A stretch of 12,639 nt of DNA from Candidatus Beckwithbacteria bacterium CG23_combo_of_CG06-09_8_20_14_all_47_9 (GCA_002772455.1 PCSQ01000009.1:8927-21565); one strand, 5' to 3'. Shown: positions 1 through 7,699, counted from the first letter of the stretch. Program-made: numbers and translations. Notes: generated by a model not told the origin, from the letters alone.

Positions 1-244
1 ACTTGGCGGCATCGACAATTTTGACGGCTTCAATTTGGGCTTCGGCCACCGCTTGTTTTTTAAGTTCCGAAATTTTCTCTTTTTCCTCGAGTGTGGCTTC
101 AGCGGCTTTGATGGAATCCTCGATTTTACGGTTTCGCCCTTCGACAATTTTTAAAATCGGCCGATAAAGCCACCGGTTGAGCACAAAAATCAACACGCCA
201 AAATTGACGATCTGGAACAGCAGTTGATACCACCTGATTTCCAT
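1..244 (-). CDS. atpF: ATP synthase F0 subunit b, N-terminal part (3' end outside window)
   Basis: Subunit b forms the peripheral stalk of the F-type ATP synthase, anchoring the F1 head to the membrane-embedded a subunit. The visible 81 residues start MEIRWYQLLFQIVNFGVLIF: one membrane helix (about residues 6-24), then a basic turn (RWLYRPILK), then a charged, alanine- and glutamate-rich stretch (KIEDSIKAAEATLEEKEK) typical of the long b-subunit coiled coil. The gene runs off the left edge, so the dimerisation and delta-binding regions are not seen. The ATG at 244 follows a GAGG Shine-Dalgarno-like site by about 6 bases and lies 8 bases after the atpE stop. Position after atpB and atpE is the standard operon order. 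A b' paralogue is a minor alternative. Confidence 0.9.
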   Translation of the reverse strand, partial: MEIRWYQLLFQIVNFGVLIFVLNRWLYRPILKIVEGRNRKIEDSIKAAEATLEEKEKISELKKQAVAEAQIEAVKIVDAAK

Positions 245-252
245 GAGCTACC

Positions 253-468
253 TCAAACAAATTTTAAGATCAAGGCCACGACCAAAGAGTAAATGGCAAT
301 GGCTTCGGCAAAGGCCACGCCCAGGATCATGATCGTCTGGACCTTGGCGGCTGCCTCGGGATTACGGCCGATGGCTTCTAAAGCCTTAGCTACAATTAAA
401 CCGATAGCGATGGCCGGACCAATTCCGCCAACGGCAATGGTTATACCGACGACTGCATCGTTTCCCAT
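253..468 (-). CDS. atpE: ATP synthase F0 subunit c (c-ring proteolipid)
   Basis: Subunit c is the ring-forming proteolipid that carries ions through the membrane and drives ATP synthase rotation. The protein has 71 residues, normal for the family: two hydrophobic hairpin helices (about 5-31 and 43-69) joined by a polar loop R35-N36-P37. The ion-carrying carboxylate is E55 in the second helix (AFAEAIAIY). The residue after it is Ala, and the helix-1 position usually Gln in sodium-type rings is Ile, so proton coupling is the better prediction (inference). The glycine repeat of helix 1 is partly replaced by alanine (GxAxAxG). A TTG at 480 could extend the frame by four codons, but that would translate the strong GGAGG site; the ATG at 468, five bases after GGAGG, is the start. 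The gene ends with TGA. Confidence 0.95.
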   Translation of the reverse strand: MGNDAVVGITIAVGGIGPAIAIGLIVAKALEAIGRNPEAAAKVQTIMILGVAFAEAIAIYSLVVALILKFV

Positions 469-486
469 ACTATCCTCCAAAATTAA

Positions 487-1215
487 TTAATGATGCTCCG
501 CTGTGGCTATATTAATAAAAACTAAGGTCAAAGTCGAGAAGACCAGGGCTTGGATCAGGCCGACAAAAATTTCCAAGCCTAAAAACGGCAGGCTGGCAAA
601 GAGCGGCACCAAAAAAGCAATCACCGCCAACAGAACTTCGCCGGCAAAAATATTGCCGAACAACCGGAATGTAAATGACATAATTTTGGAAAATTCGGAG
701 ATCAATTCCAAAAACCCGACAAAAAAATTAATCGGGTTAGATAAATCAAAAAACTTGGTAAAATATCTTAATCCCCGGAACTTATAGCCGTAAAACTGGA
801 CCGAAAACACCGCAAAAATAGCTAAAGCTAAGGTCGTATTAATATCGGCGGTTGCCCCTCTTAAAAACGGGACAAAACCGTGGCTCGTTTTTAAACCGAT
901 TGATTCGGCACCCGGGAGCAAACCGGCCCAGTTGCCGAACAAGATAAACAAGAATAAGGTGGCCACTAACGGAAAAAACCTGGCGGCATGCCGGGGGGTA
1001 ATCGATTGAACGTATTCATAAAAAGATTCTACCAGGGTTTGTAAAAAAAGCACCCAGCGGGGCGGGTGCTTGCGGCTTAAGAAACGCTGGGCATTAATCG
1101 CCAGAAGTGACAAAAACAAGGTCACTAAAACCGTGACCAGCATGGTGTTGGTCACCTGATAGTTTCCCCAAACAAAAATCGGCTGTGCCGATATGGAAAT
1201 ATGCAGCTCACTCAT
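487..1215 (-). CDS. atpB: ATP synthase F0 subunit a
   Basis: Subunit a is the membrane stator that provides the two half-channels through which ions reach the c-ring. The 242-residue protein is hydrophobic throughout with about five to six membrane helices. The family signature is clear: the essential arginine is R184 in FRLFGN, Q222 lies in the last helix (GLIQALVFSTLTLVFI), and N126 lies in TADINTTLALA. The N terminus is short and the C terminus ends HH. Its ATG at 1215 overlaps the end of the upstream unknown gene by eight bases (ATGAGTGA). There is no clear Shine-Dalgarno site, so translation is probably coupled to that upstream gene. atpE follows 18 bases later and then atpF. Confidence 0.96.
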   Translation of the reverse strand: MSELHISISAQPIFVWGNYQVTNTMLVTVLVTLFLSLLAINAQRFLSRKHPPRWVLFLQTLVESFYEYVQSITPRHAARFFPLVATLFLFILFGNWAGLLPGAESIGLKTSHGFVPFLRGATADINTTLALAIFAVFSVQFYGYKFRGLRYFTKFFDLSNPINFFVGFLELISEFSKIMSFTFRLFGNIFAGEVLLAVIAFLVPLFASLPFLGLEIFVGLIQALVFSTLTLVFINIATAEHH

Positions 1216-2068
1216 CTTTGGTTTTAATTATAAGTGATTTTAAATCGGTCTTCAACTGCGATTCTAAATTATTGACCACGCTGATGGCTTTATCCCGCGA
1301 ATCCGGCCAGGCTGAAAAAGTGTAGTGCTCTAAAATCCGGTAAAGCAGCTCAACGTGAGTCGAAGACAGGGGGAATTTATGCCGGTATTCATCATGACGT
1401 TTAGTCGCTTCTCCGGAAAAAGCCAGCGAACCGGTGCCGCCTTTGGCCTTGTTCAACTCTTTGATTAGTTGAATCGTCGTCAGCTTGTCGATCTTTTGGT
1501 CGCGCAAGCGGACAATTTCCGAAAAATGTCTGACTAAAATTTGGCTGACCCCGGTTAGAATCACGTCGTGAACAATCGGCGACGGTTCTCCCTTTTTACC
1601 GATGTAAGTCACCCGGGAAAAAACAATGGCCTGCAGGCTGTTTAAAATTAATTCCGATTCGGCATACAGTGAATTATGGAAAATTACATTAAGGAGCGTA
1701 CTGACAATGGCCGAGCGGGTTTTATATGAATCAACGTTTTCCCGATTGATCTCCGGGTTGGTGGCCCAAAAAATTAACTTGTTAATAATCGCCAGTCTGT
1801 TTTTCCGTCCGGTTTTATTGGCATTTTTCAGCCTTAAAAATTGGCTGGTCAATTTTTCCACATCCGATGGCAAAATAATCGGCACCCGGGGGCGGCGGCG
1901 GTGCAGTACCAATTTAACCCGGTGAGCTAAAAATTTTTCCGTATCGGCTTCTCCAAAAAGCTGGGCCATGAACTCAAACCGCGACTTCCAGCTATTGCCA
2001 AAAGCAATTCTTAAAACTAAATCAAACCGCAACCATAAATAGATAATGAACAGAAAAAAATACTTCAC
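1208..2068 (-). CDS. Uncharacterised basic helical protein upstream of atpB
   Basis: I do not recognise this family. From the GTG at 2068 it has 286 residues. It begins with a hydrophobic segment (about residues 3-24, KYFFLFIIYLWL then RFDLVLRIAF) that could be a membrane anchor or amphipathic helix. A very basic stretch follows (HRRRPRVP, 56-63), and the rest is predominantly helical and rich in Lys and Arg, with no cysteines and no catalytic motif I can name. The frame is open further upstream to 2218, but that extension would translate two tRNA genes and is rejected. The GTG lies 11 bases after the tRNA-Glu CCA; M34 at 1969 is an alternative start. It takes the place where atpI or atpZ often sits and overlaps atpB by eight bases, so a role in ATP synthase assembly is possible but purely contextual. 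Confidence 0.7.
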   Translation of the reverse strand: MKYFFLFIIYLWLRFDLVLRIAFGNSWKSRFEFMAQLFGEADTEKFLAHRVKLVLHRRRPRVPIILPSDVEKLTSQFLRLKNANKTGRKNRLAIINKLIFWATNPEINRENVDSYKTRSAIVSTLLNVIFHNSLYAESELILNSLQAIVFSRVTYIGKKGEPSPIVHDVILTGVSQILVRHFSEIVRLRDQKIDKLTTIQLIKELNKAKGGTGSLAFSGEATKRHDEYRHKFPLSSTHVELLYRILEHYTFSAWPDSRDKAISVVNNLESQLKTDLKSLIIKTKDE

Positions 2069-2079
2069 CGGCTGTATTT

Positions 2080-2157
2080 TGGTGACCCCATCCGGATTTG
2101 AACCGGAGTTGACTGGATGAAAACCAGTTGTCCTGGACCGGGCTAGACGATGGGGCC
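2080..2157 (-). tRNA. tRNA-Glu (anticodon TTC), CCA encoded
   Basis: A complete cloverleaf is visible on the minus strand. The acceptor stem pairs GGCCCCA with TGGGGTC. The D-loop contains GG. The anticodon stem ACTGG/CCAGT encloses loop TTTTCAT with anticodon TTC. The T arm is TCCGG-TTCAAAT-CCGGA, the discriminator is A, and CCA is encoded at 2082-2080. It lies three bases after tRNA-Lys and is probably cut from the same transcript as rplS. Glutamyl-tRNA synthesis also connects to the GatCAB pathway encoded further right. Confidence 0.96.
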
Positions 2158-2160
2158 ATG

Positions 2161-2232
2161 TGAGCCCGGAGCGAGTCGAACGCTCAACACACAGCTTAAA
2201 AGGCTGCTGATCTGCCATTGATCTACGGGCCC
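2161..2232 (-). tRNA. tRNA-Lys (anticodon TTT), no encoded CCA
   Basis: A complete cloverleaf of 72 bases is visible on the minus strand. The acceptor stem pairs GGGCCCG with CGGGCTC (one G-U pair). The D arm is GATC-AATGGCA-GATC. The anticodon stem GCAGC/GCTGT encloses loop CTTTTAA with anticodon TTT. The T arm is GAGCG-TTCGACT-CGCTC, and the discriminator is A. The next bases read CAT, so CCA must be added after transcription, unlike the neighbouring tRNA-Glu. Its first base directly follows the rplS stop codon with no gap. Confidence 0.96.
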
Positions 2233-2550
2233 TTATTTAGTAGCTAATGCCATTTTACCAATTCTTTGGCGTAAATAATAGAGCTTGGCCCGCCGGACCT
2301 TGCCGGTTTTCTTCACGGTCAGCGACAATAAATTCGGACTGGATAAAGGCCAAATTTTTTCGACTCCGACACCGTCTGTGGCAATTCTTCTGACGGTGAT
2401 TGACCGGCCAACACCGCGGCCTTTAATCCCCATCACTATCCCCTCAAATATTTGACTCTGGGCCTTGCCGCCGCTGAAAAACTGCTGTTTTAATCTGACG
2501 ATATCGCCGACACTGAATTTGGTTTCCTGATGCTGCGCTTTAAGTGCCAT
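2233..2550 (-). CDS. rplS: Ribosomal protein L19 (bL19)
   Basis: bL19 is a large-subunit ribosomal protein at the 30S-50S interface. The 105-residue product is slightly short of the usual 115 or so and shows the family pattern: the core FSVGDIVRLKQQF, then FEGIVMGIKGRGVGRSITVRRI, and the diagnostic C-terminal VRRAKLYYLRQRIGKMA. The ATG at 2550 lies four bases after the pyrG stop. An AGGAG lies 15 bases upstream, too far for an ideal ribosome site, so coupling to pyrG translation is likely. The TAA stop occupies 2235-2233 and abuts tRNA-Lys directly, so RNase P processing of the tRNA would cut right behind the stop codon. Confidence 0.97.
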   Translation of the reverse strand: MALKAQHQETKFSVGDIVRLKQQFFSGGKAQSQIFEGIVMGIKGRGVGRSITVRRIATDGVGVEKIWPLSSPNLLSLTVKKTGKVRRAKLYYLRQRIGKMALATK

Positions 2551-2554
2551 AACT

Positions 2555-4201
2555 TTAGGATTTTACTCCTCGACTGCGCTCGGAGCAAGTGTGAATATAC
2601 TTTAAAAAGATCGGATGCGGGGATAACGGCCGGGATTTATACTCCGGATGGCCCTGGGTACCGATAAAAAACGGGTGCTGGACCTGATCTAATTCCAAAA
2701 TCTCCACCAGGTTTTCTTCGAGAGAGCGGCCGGAAACCACTAAGCCTTTAGCGGCCAATTTTTTAACGTAGGCTTCGTTAACTTCGTAACGATGACGGTG
2801 ACGCTCGCTGATGTCGGTGCGGCCGTAAACCGATTCGGCCAATGTCCCGGTTTTTATCCGGCAATCCCATTTGCCCAGGCGCATCGTGCCGCCGTAGGCG
2901 CGGAGTTTAACGTTCTTTTTCTGATCAGGGATGATATAAATTACCGGATCCGGAGTAGCCGGATTGATTTCGGTGGAATTCGCCGATTTTAGACCCAGAA
3001 CATTACGGGCATACTCAACCGCCATTAACTGCATCCCAAAACACAATCCAAGGTAGGGCATCCGGTTTTCGCGGGCAAAGCGGATGGCTTCCAGCATCCC
3101 CTCGGTTCCCCGCGGTCCCCAGCCGATCGGGACGATCACGCCGTCGACCGCCCGCAGTTTTTCCGCCAGATTGGCGGCTTTTTCAGAATTAATCGCCACA
3201 ATTTTTAAGTCCACGCCGTTGGCCCAGGCCGCATGATTTAAAGCTTCGTAAAGCGAAGCGTAAGAATCATTCAGCTGGTAGTCACCGGTAGCAAAGTACT
3301 TGCCGACAATGGCCACCTTGACTGTTTGGGTTTTGGGTTGGGAAATTTTTTCGTTTAACTTCTGCCAGGCCTGAAGTTTTAATGGAGTCACTGGCAAATT
3401 TAATTTCTGAAGGACTTTTTGAGAAAAATTCTGCCGGGCAAAAACTAACGGCAGTTCGTAAACCGATTTCAAATCCGGCGCCGAAATAATCCCCGCTTCC
3501 GGCAGGTTGCAAAACAAGGCCAAGCGCGCCTGCCGCCGCCGGTCGATCGCCGCTTCGGCCCGGCAGACAATAAAGTCCGGCTGAATCCCCATTGAATTTA
3601 AGTACTTGACCGAAAGCTGGGTTGGTTTGGTTTTCGGCTCACCCAAATGTTTTGGCGTCGGCAGATAGGTAACGTGGATATGAACCACCGTATCCTGGTG
3701 CTGCAGTTTCATGATCCTGGCCGCCTCGTAGTAAAGCGCGTTTTGGTACTCGCCGGCTGTCCCGCCCAATTCAATAATCACTACCTCGGCTCTGGAACTG
3801 TCGGCAACCGCTTTAAACCGGCTGATAATTTCATCGGTCACGTGGGGAATGGCCTCGACGTCTTCGCCTTTATAAAAAAAACTGCGTTCTTTATCAATCA
3901 CCGCTTTATAAATCTGCCCCATGGTAATGAAATTGGCCATCGACAGATTTTGGTCTAAAAACCGTTCGTAAGTCCCCAGGTCCATGTCGGTTTCCGCTCC
4001 GTCTTCGCACAAAAACGGGTCGCCGTGCTCGATCGGATTAATCAAACCGGAATCAAAATTCAGATAGTTTTCACACTTAATCGGGGCAACTGTCAAACCG
4101 TGCTGTTTAAATAAATAACCTAAGGAAGCGGCCACCGTGCCTTTGCCTAAACCGGATAAAACTCCACCCGAAACAAAAATGTACTTAGTCGACTGCGGCA
4201 T
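2555..4201 (-). CDS. pyrG: CTP synthase (glutamine-hydrolysing)
   Basis: CTP synthase aminates UTP to CTP using ATP and ammonia from glutamine. The 548-residue product has the two usual parts. The N-terminal synthase domain (about 1-270) carries the P-loop-like SGGVLSGLGKG (11-21), the metal motif EDGAETD (66-72) and E144 in IELGG. The class I glutaminase domain (about 294-535) has nucleophile C387 in GLCFGMQ and the H518/E520 pair in GHPE. RHRHRYEV (467-474) is also conserved. Some family positions are altered: KCENYLNFD near residue 42 where KxDPYLN is usual, GGTAGEYQN, and PIGWG (358-362) where the glutaminase usually has PGGFG. The last residues, TCSERSRGVKS, look like a translated short repeat. 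The ATG lies three bases after the dnaE stop with no Shine-Dalgarno site. Confidence 0.96.
   Translation of the reverse strand: MPQSTKYIFVSGGVLSGLGKGTVAASLGYLFKQHGLTVAPIKCENYLNFDSGLINPIEHGDPFLCEDGAETDMDLGTYERFLDQNLSMANFITMGQIYKAVIDKERSFFYKGEDVEAIPHVTDEIISRFKAVADSSRAEVVIIELGGTAGEYQNALYYEAARIMKLQHQDTVVHIHVTYLPTPKHLGEPKTKPTQLSVKYLNSMGIQPDFIVCRAEAAIDRRRQARLALFCNLPEAGIISAPDLKSVYELPLVFARQNFSQKVLQKLNLPVTPLKLQAWQKLNEKISQPKTQTVKVAIVGKYFATGDYQLNDSYASLYEALNHAAWANGVDLKIVAINSEKAANLAEKLRAVDGVIVPIGWGPRGTEGMLEAIRFARENRMPYLGLCFGMQLMAVEYARNVLGLKSANSTEINPATPDPVIYIIPDQKKNVKLRAYGGTMRLGKWDCRIKTGTLAESVYGRTDISERHRHRYEVNEAYVKKLAAKGLVVSGRSLEENLVEILELDQVQHPFFIGTQGHPEYKSRPLSPHPIFLKYIHTCSERSRGVKS
2566..2589. repeat. Short repeat-like insert at the 3' end of pyrG
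   Basis: The plus strand contains CGACTGCGCTCGGAGC, flanked by CTCC and GGAG arms that could pair. Read in the pyrG frame it gives CSERSRG. From memory, this word recurs in many unrelated bacterial proteins because a short interspersed repeat of this type is often caught in coding frames. Only one copy is in the window, so repeat status is inferred. Confidence 0.4.
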
Positions 4202-4204
4202 ATA

Positions 4205-7200
4205 TTATTGTACCACAATTTGGCCGTTAACGGGCTTTAAGAGCGCTTCCACCTGGTTTTTAACCTGATCAAAGGCCACGGTAAACGGCAGGCGGATAAT
4301 TTTCGGCTTCGAGCCATTCTGCAGTTCCAAAAAGATCCACTCGCCGCCCGGGTTGGCCTGAAAGAGCTGATTAAGTTTAATTAAAATAGATTTGGAGGTG
4401 TCGGCCGACAAATGTAAATGAACTTCTGCCCGGACCGGTTGGGCTTTAGCCGCCACTGGTGCCTCTTCCGGTTTCAGGGCCGACTCAACCAATAGAGTCA
4501 ACCGATTTTTCAGATCAACTTTGCCGGTGACTAAAACGACCTGATCCGACTGCCACAGGGCTTTGGTGCGGGCATAAAGCGTCGGAAAAATCACCAGTTC
4601 AATCTGGCCGGAGTCGTCATCCAGGGTCGCAAAAGCCATTTCATGGTTATTTTTCCGGGTCAGAATCGGTTTTACCGTCCGAATCGTCCCGCCCAGGGTC
4701 ACAGTTTGGTTCAAGTGAATTTGCGGGTCAATCTCGGCAACGTGGTGCGACACCAACTCTTTAATTTTCTTAAGCGCCTCGGCGTGGGGGTGATCGGTCA
4801 GATAAAAACCCAGCAGCTGTTTTTCAAAGGATAATAGATCAATTTTAGAAAACTCTTCGGCCTGGGGCAGTTGATCGGTCGGCACTACCGGGGCGGCCGC
4901 TTTAATAAACAAAGACGTTTGGTTGCTGTTTAACTCTTTTTGGTTTTGAGCGGCTTTGGCGCGGATACTTTCGAGCCCCAGCATCAAACTGGCCCGGATG
5001 CCGAAAGCGTCAAAAGCCCCGACTTGAATCAAGCTCTCCAGTACTTTTTTATTGACCTTTTGCTGATCGACCCGCTCGCAAAAATCGGTTAACGACTTAA
5101 ATTTGGCCTTATCTCTGGCACCCAAAATTCCCTCGATTGCCGCCTCGCCGACATTTTTGATCGCCGAAAGGCCAAACCGGATCGCTTTTTTTTCCAGTGA
5201 TTTATTGTCCGCTTCAATCGAAAAGCCGGTCAAACTGGCATTAATATCCGGCGGCCGGACGACAATGCCCATCGACTTGGCCTCATCGACGGCAATCGGC
5301 ACCTTATCTTTATTGCTGACTTCGGCGGTCAGAAGCGCGGTCATAAACTCCACCGGAAAATTGGCTTTAAGATAGGCCGTCTGGTAAGCAATCATGGCAT
5401 AAGCAGTAGCGTGGGCCTTGTTAAAACCGTAGCCGGCAAATTTTTCAATGTAGCCCCAGATTTTTTCGGCAATTTTACTCGAATACCCTTTTTGCTGCGA
5501 ACCCTTAATAAACTTGCTTTTTTCCTTGGCCATGATCGACCGCTTCTTTTTCCCGATCGCCCGCCGGAGAATATCCGCCTCGCCCAAGCTATAGCCGGCC
5601 ATCACATTGGCAATCTGCAGGGCCTGCTCCTGGTAAACGGCAATACCGTAAGTTTCGGCCAGGACCGATTTCAAGTCCGGGTGCGGGTACTCGATTTTGG
5701 CCGGGTTCTTTTTGCCGGCAATAAACGTGTCGATCAGGGCCATCGGGCCGGGCCGGTACAGCGCCACCATCGCCCGGATATCCGAAAACAGGGACGGTTT
5801 CAGTTTCCGGGCCACCGAGCGCATACCCGGCGATTCCAGCTGAAAAACCCCAATCGTGTGGCCGTCGGTCAACAACTTAAACGTTTTCGCATCGTCAAGA
5901 GGCAGTTCGGAAATGTCCAATTTCTTGCCGGTTTGCTCTTTGACCAGGTTGACCGCGTTTTGCAAAATGGTCAGGTTGGACAAGCCCAAAAAGTCCATTT
6001 TCAACAGACCGATGGCGTTGGCATCGATATTGCAGTCGAGCGAGTACATGTCGTATTGGGTCATAATCCGTTCATTTTTCGACTCGAGCTGGAGCGGAGT
6101 GTACTCGGTCAACGGTTTGTCGCCGATGACTACCCCGGCGGCGTGGGTCGAAGCGTGCCGGGCCGTCCCCTCGATTTTTTTAGCCAAATCGATCAGTTCC
6201 TTAAATTTATCCTGGCGGTAGTATTCCTGCAGATCAATGACGTTAACCATGGCTTCTTCCAGGCTGTGGCCGAAGGGAATCAGCTTGGCAATTTTATCCG
6301 GGTCGCTGTAAGGCAGGCCCAGGACCCGGCCCACGTCCCGGATCGCCCCCCGGGCTTCCATGGTGCCGAACGTAATAATTTGGGCGACCCGATCTTTGCC
6401 GTAACGGTTAGCCACGTACTCGATGACCTCATCGCGCCGGTCGTCGGCAAAATCCAGATCGATATCCGGCGGACTGGGACGTTCGGGGTTGAGAAACCGT
6501 TCAAAGGGAATGTCGTGAAACAGCGGATCGATCGAAGTAATGCGCATAGCGTAAGCGGTCAGCGAACCGGCCACACTGCCGCGGCCCGGGCCGACGCGGA
6601 TGTGATTGGTTTTGGCCCAGTTAACAAAGTCCTGGACGATTAAAAAATAAGTGGCAAAACCTTTATCGCAGATAATTTTCAGCTCGTAATCCAGCCGCTG
6701 TTTTTGGGCTTGGCCGGCCTGGCCGTAACGCTGGACCAGCCCGGCTTCGGCTAAATCACGCAAGTATTTTTCACTGCTTGAATAAGGTTCCGGCAGGGGA
6801 AACTCCGGCAAAATCCACTTGCCGGTGGGAATTTCCACCTGGCAGGCGTCGGCAATTTTGAGCGAGTTTTTCAGGGCTTCGGGATAATCGGGAAAGAGCC
6901 GGGCCATCTCGTCCGGGCTCTTTAAGTAAAAGTCCGGCGAGCCGATCATGGTCAACCGGTTTTTGTCGGAAAGAATGGTTTTAGTCTGGATTGCCAACAA
7001 GGCGTCCTGGGCCTTGGCATCGCCGGGGTTGACGTAATGCAAATCATTGGTCGCCACTAAAGGAATGCCCAGGCGCCGGGAAAAATCAATCAGGGTTTTA
7101 TTGACAATATCCAATTCGGTCAAATTCTGATGTTTCTGCAGTTCCAAATAAAAATCCTTGCCGAATAAATCCAGCCATTTTTTGGTTTCGGCCAAAGCCG

Positions 7201-7660
7201 CCGGCAGTTGGCCCTGTAAGATCAGCTGGGGAATGATCCCCTGCAAACAGGAAGAAGTGGCAATCAAACCGTCTTTGTATTTAGCCAGCAATTCCCAGGT
7301 AAAGCGCGGCTTGTAATAAAACCCTTCCAAGTGGGCCAAGGTAGTCAGCTGCATCAGGTTTTTATAGCCCTGTTGGGTCTTGGCCAAAAGCAGTTGATGA
7401 TAGGTCTGTTTTTGGACGCCCGGGGTTCGGTCGGCCAAGTTGGCGGTCGTCAAATACCCCTCCATCCCGATGATCGGCTTAATCCCGATGGCTTTGGCGG
7501 CGTTGTAGAATTTGACGGCGCCGTACATCACCCCGTGATCGGTAATCGCTGCCGCTTTCATTTTAAGATCCTTGGCCCGGGTCAACAACTCTTCAATCTT
7601 ACTCAAACCATCGAGGAGCGAGTACTGGGTATGACAGTGCAAATGAACAAATTCACTCAT
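4205..7660 (-). CDS. dnaE: DNA polymerase III alpha subunit (DnaE type)
   Basis: This is the replicative DNA polymerase, 1151 residues from the ATG at 7660. The PHP domain (1-280) opens FVHLHCHTQYSLLDG, with TDHG (40-43), E67, H88, C138 and TNDLHY (205-209), so the usual metal-ligand positions look intact. The polymerase core shows GPGRGSVAGS (358-366), PPDIDLDF (397-404, catalytic D401 and D403) and MDFLGL with D556, followed by YRPGPM, YQEQ and GYGFNKAHA. Next come the tandem helix-hairpin-helix region, a clamp-binding motif QTSLF (914-918), an OB fold (about 985-1065) and a small C-terminal domain. Length is normal for the DnaE1 group. A GTG six codons upstream is rejected because MSEFVHLH matches the family start and the promoter places the transcript start at this ATG. 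pyrG follows after three bases. Confidence 0.97.
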   Translation of the reverse strand: MSEFVHLHCHTQYSLLDGLSKIEELLTRAKDLKMKAAAITDHGVMYGAVKFYNAAKAIGIKPIIGMEGYLTTANLADRTPGVQKQTYHQLLLAKTQQGYKNLMQLTTLAHLEGFYYKPRFTWELLAKYKDGLIATSSCLQGIIPQLILQGQLPAALAETKKWLDLFGKDFYLELQKHQNLTELDIVNKTLIDFSRRLGIPLVATNDLHYVNPGDAKAQDALLAIQTKTILSDKNRLTMIGSPDFYLKSPDEMARLFPDYPEALKNSLKIADACQVEIPTGKWILPEFPLPEPYSSSEKYLRDLAEAGLVQRYGQAGQAQKQRLDYELKIICDKGFATYFLIVQDFVNWAKTNHIRVGPGRGSVAGSLTAYAMRITSIDPLFHDIPFERFLNPERPSPPDIDLDFADDRRDEVIEYVANRYGKDRVAQIITFGTMEARGAIRDVGRVLGLPYSDPDKIAKLIPFGHSLEEAMVNVIDLQEYYRQDKFKELIDLAKKIEGTARHASTHAAGVVIGDKPLTEYTPLQLESKNERIMTQYDMYSLDCNIDANAIGLLKMDFLGLSNLTILQNAVNLVKEQTGKKLDISELPLDDAKTFKLLTDGHTIGVFQLESPGMRSVARKLKPSLFSDIRAMVALYRPGPMALIDTFIAGKKNPAKIEYPHPDLKSVLAETYGIAVYQEQALQIANVMAGYSLGEADILRRAIGKKKRSIMAKEKSKFIKGSQQKGYSSKIAEKIWGYIEKFAGYGFNKAHATAYAMIAYQTAYLKANFPVEFMTALLTAEVSNKDKVPIAVDEAKSMGIVVRPPDINASLTGFSIEADNKSLEKKAIRFGLSAIKNVGEAAIEGILGARDKAKFKSLTDFCERVDQQKVNKKVLESLIQVGAFDAFGIRASLMLGLESIRAKAAQNQKELNSNQTSLFIKAAAPVVPTDQLPQAEEFSKIDLLSFEKQLLGFYLTDHPHAEALKKIKELVSHHVAEIDPQIHLNQTVTLGGTIRTVKPILTRKNNHEMAFATLDDDSGQIELVIFPTLYARTKALWQSDQVVLVTGKVDLKNRLTLLVESALKPEEAPVAAKAQPVRAEVHLHLSADTSKSILIKLNQLFQANPGGEWIFLELQNGSKPKIIRLPFTVAFDQVKNQVEALLKPVNGQIVVQ

Positions 7661-7666
7661 AAACCC

Positions 7667-7675
7667 AATATAACA
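7667..7675 (-). promoter_or_regulatory. Extended -10 promoter for dnaE, probably leaderless
   Basis: On the minus strand TGT-TATATT (TGn plus a near-consensus -10) ends six bases before the dnaE ATG at 7660. A transcript starting at the normal distance would begin at or next to the ATG, with no room for a Shine-Dalgarno site, and none is present. The -35 position falls inside the 7679-7699 palindrome and is poor, which an extended -10 can tolerate. Inferred from sequence only. Confidence 0.5.
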
Positions 7676-7678
7676 CAC

Positions 7679-7699
7679 CTGCAGGTTCGGAACCTGCAG
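7679..7699. repeat. REP-like palindrome, upstream copy
   Basis: This is a perfect 21-base palindrome: arm CTGCAGGTTC, central G, then the exact reverse complement GAACCTGCAG. It fills most of the gap between dnaE and the divergent transposase and covers the -35 positions of both promoters. The same core recurs at 8158-8178 (one base different) and, in opposite orientation judged by the central base, at 8366-8386 (one base different). Confidence 0.85.

Noticed and set aside
1629-1638. Perfect 10-base palindrome GCCTGCAGGC inside the unknown gene, resembling the REP core.
   Set aside because: It lacks the GGTTC-N-GAACC centre and similarity stops after 10 bases; chance is enough.
2069-2218. 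A 50-codon N-terminal extension of the gene upstream of atpB (start at 2218).
   Set aside because: It would translate straight through tRNA-Lys and tRNA-Glu; both cloverleaves are complete, so the start must lie after 2080.
5411-6643. A 410-codon open frame on the plus strand.
   Set aside because: It lies wholly opposite the conserved catalytic core of dnaE, and its product is rich in Gly, Arg, Val and Phe with no family motif: an antisense shadow.
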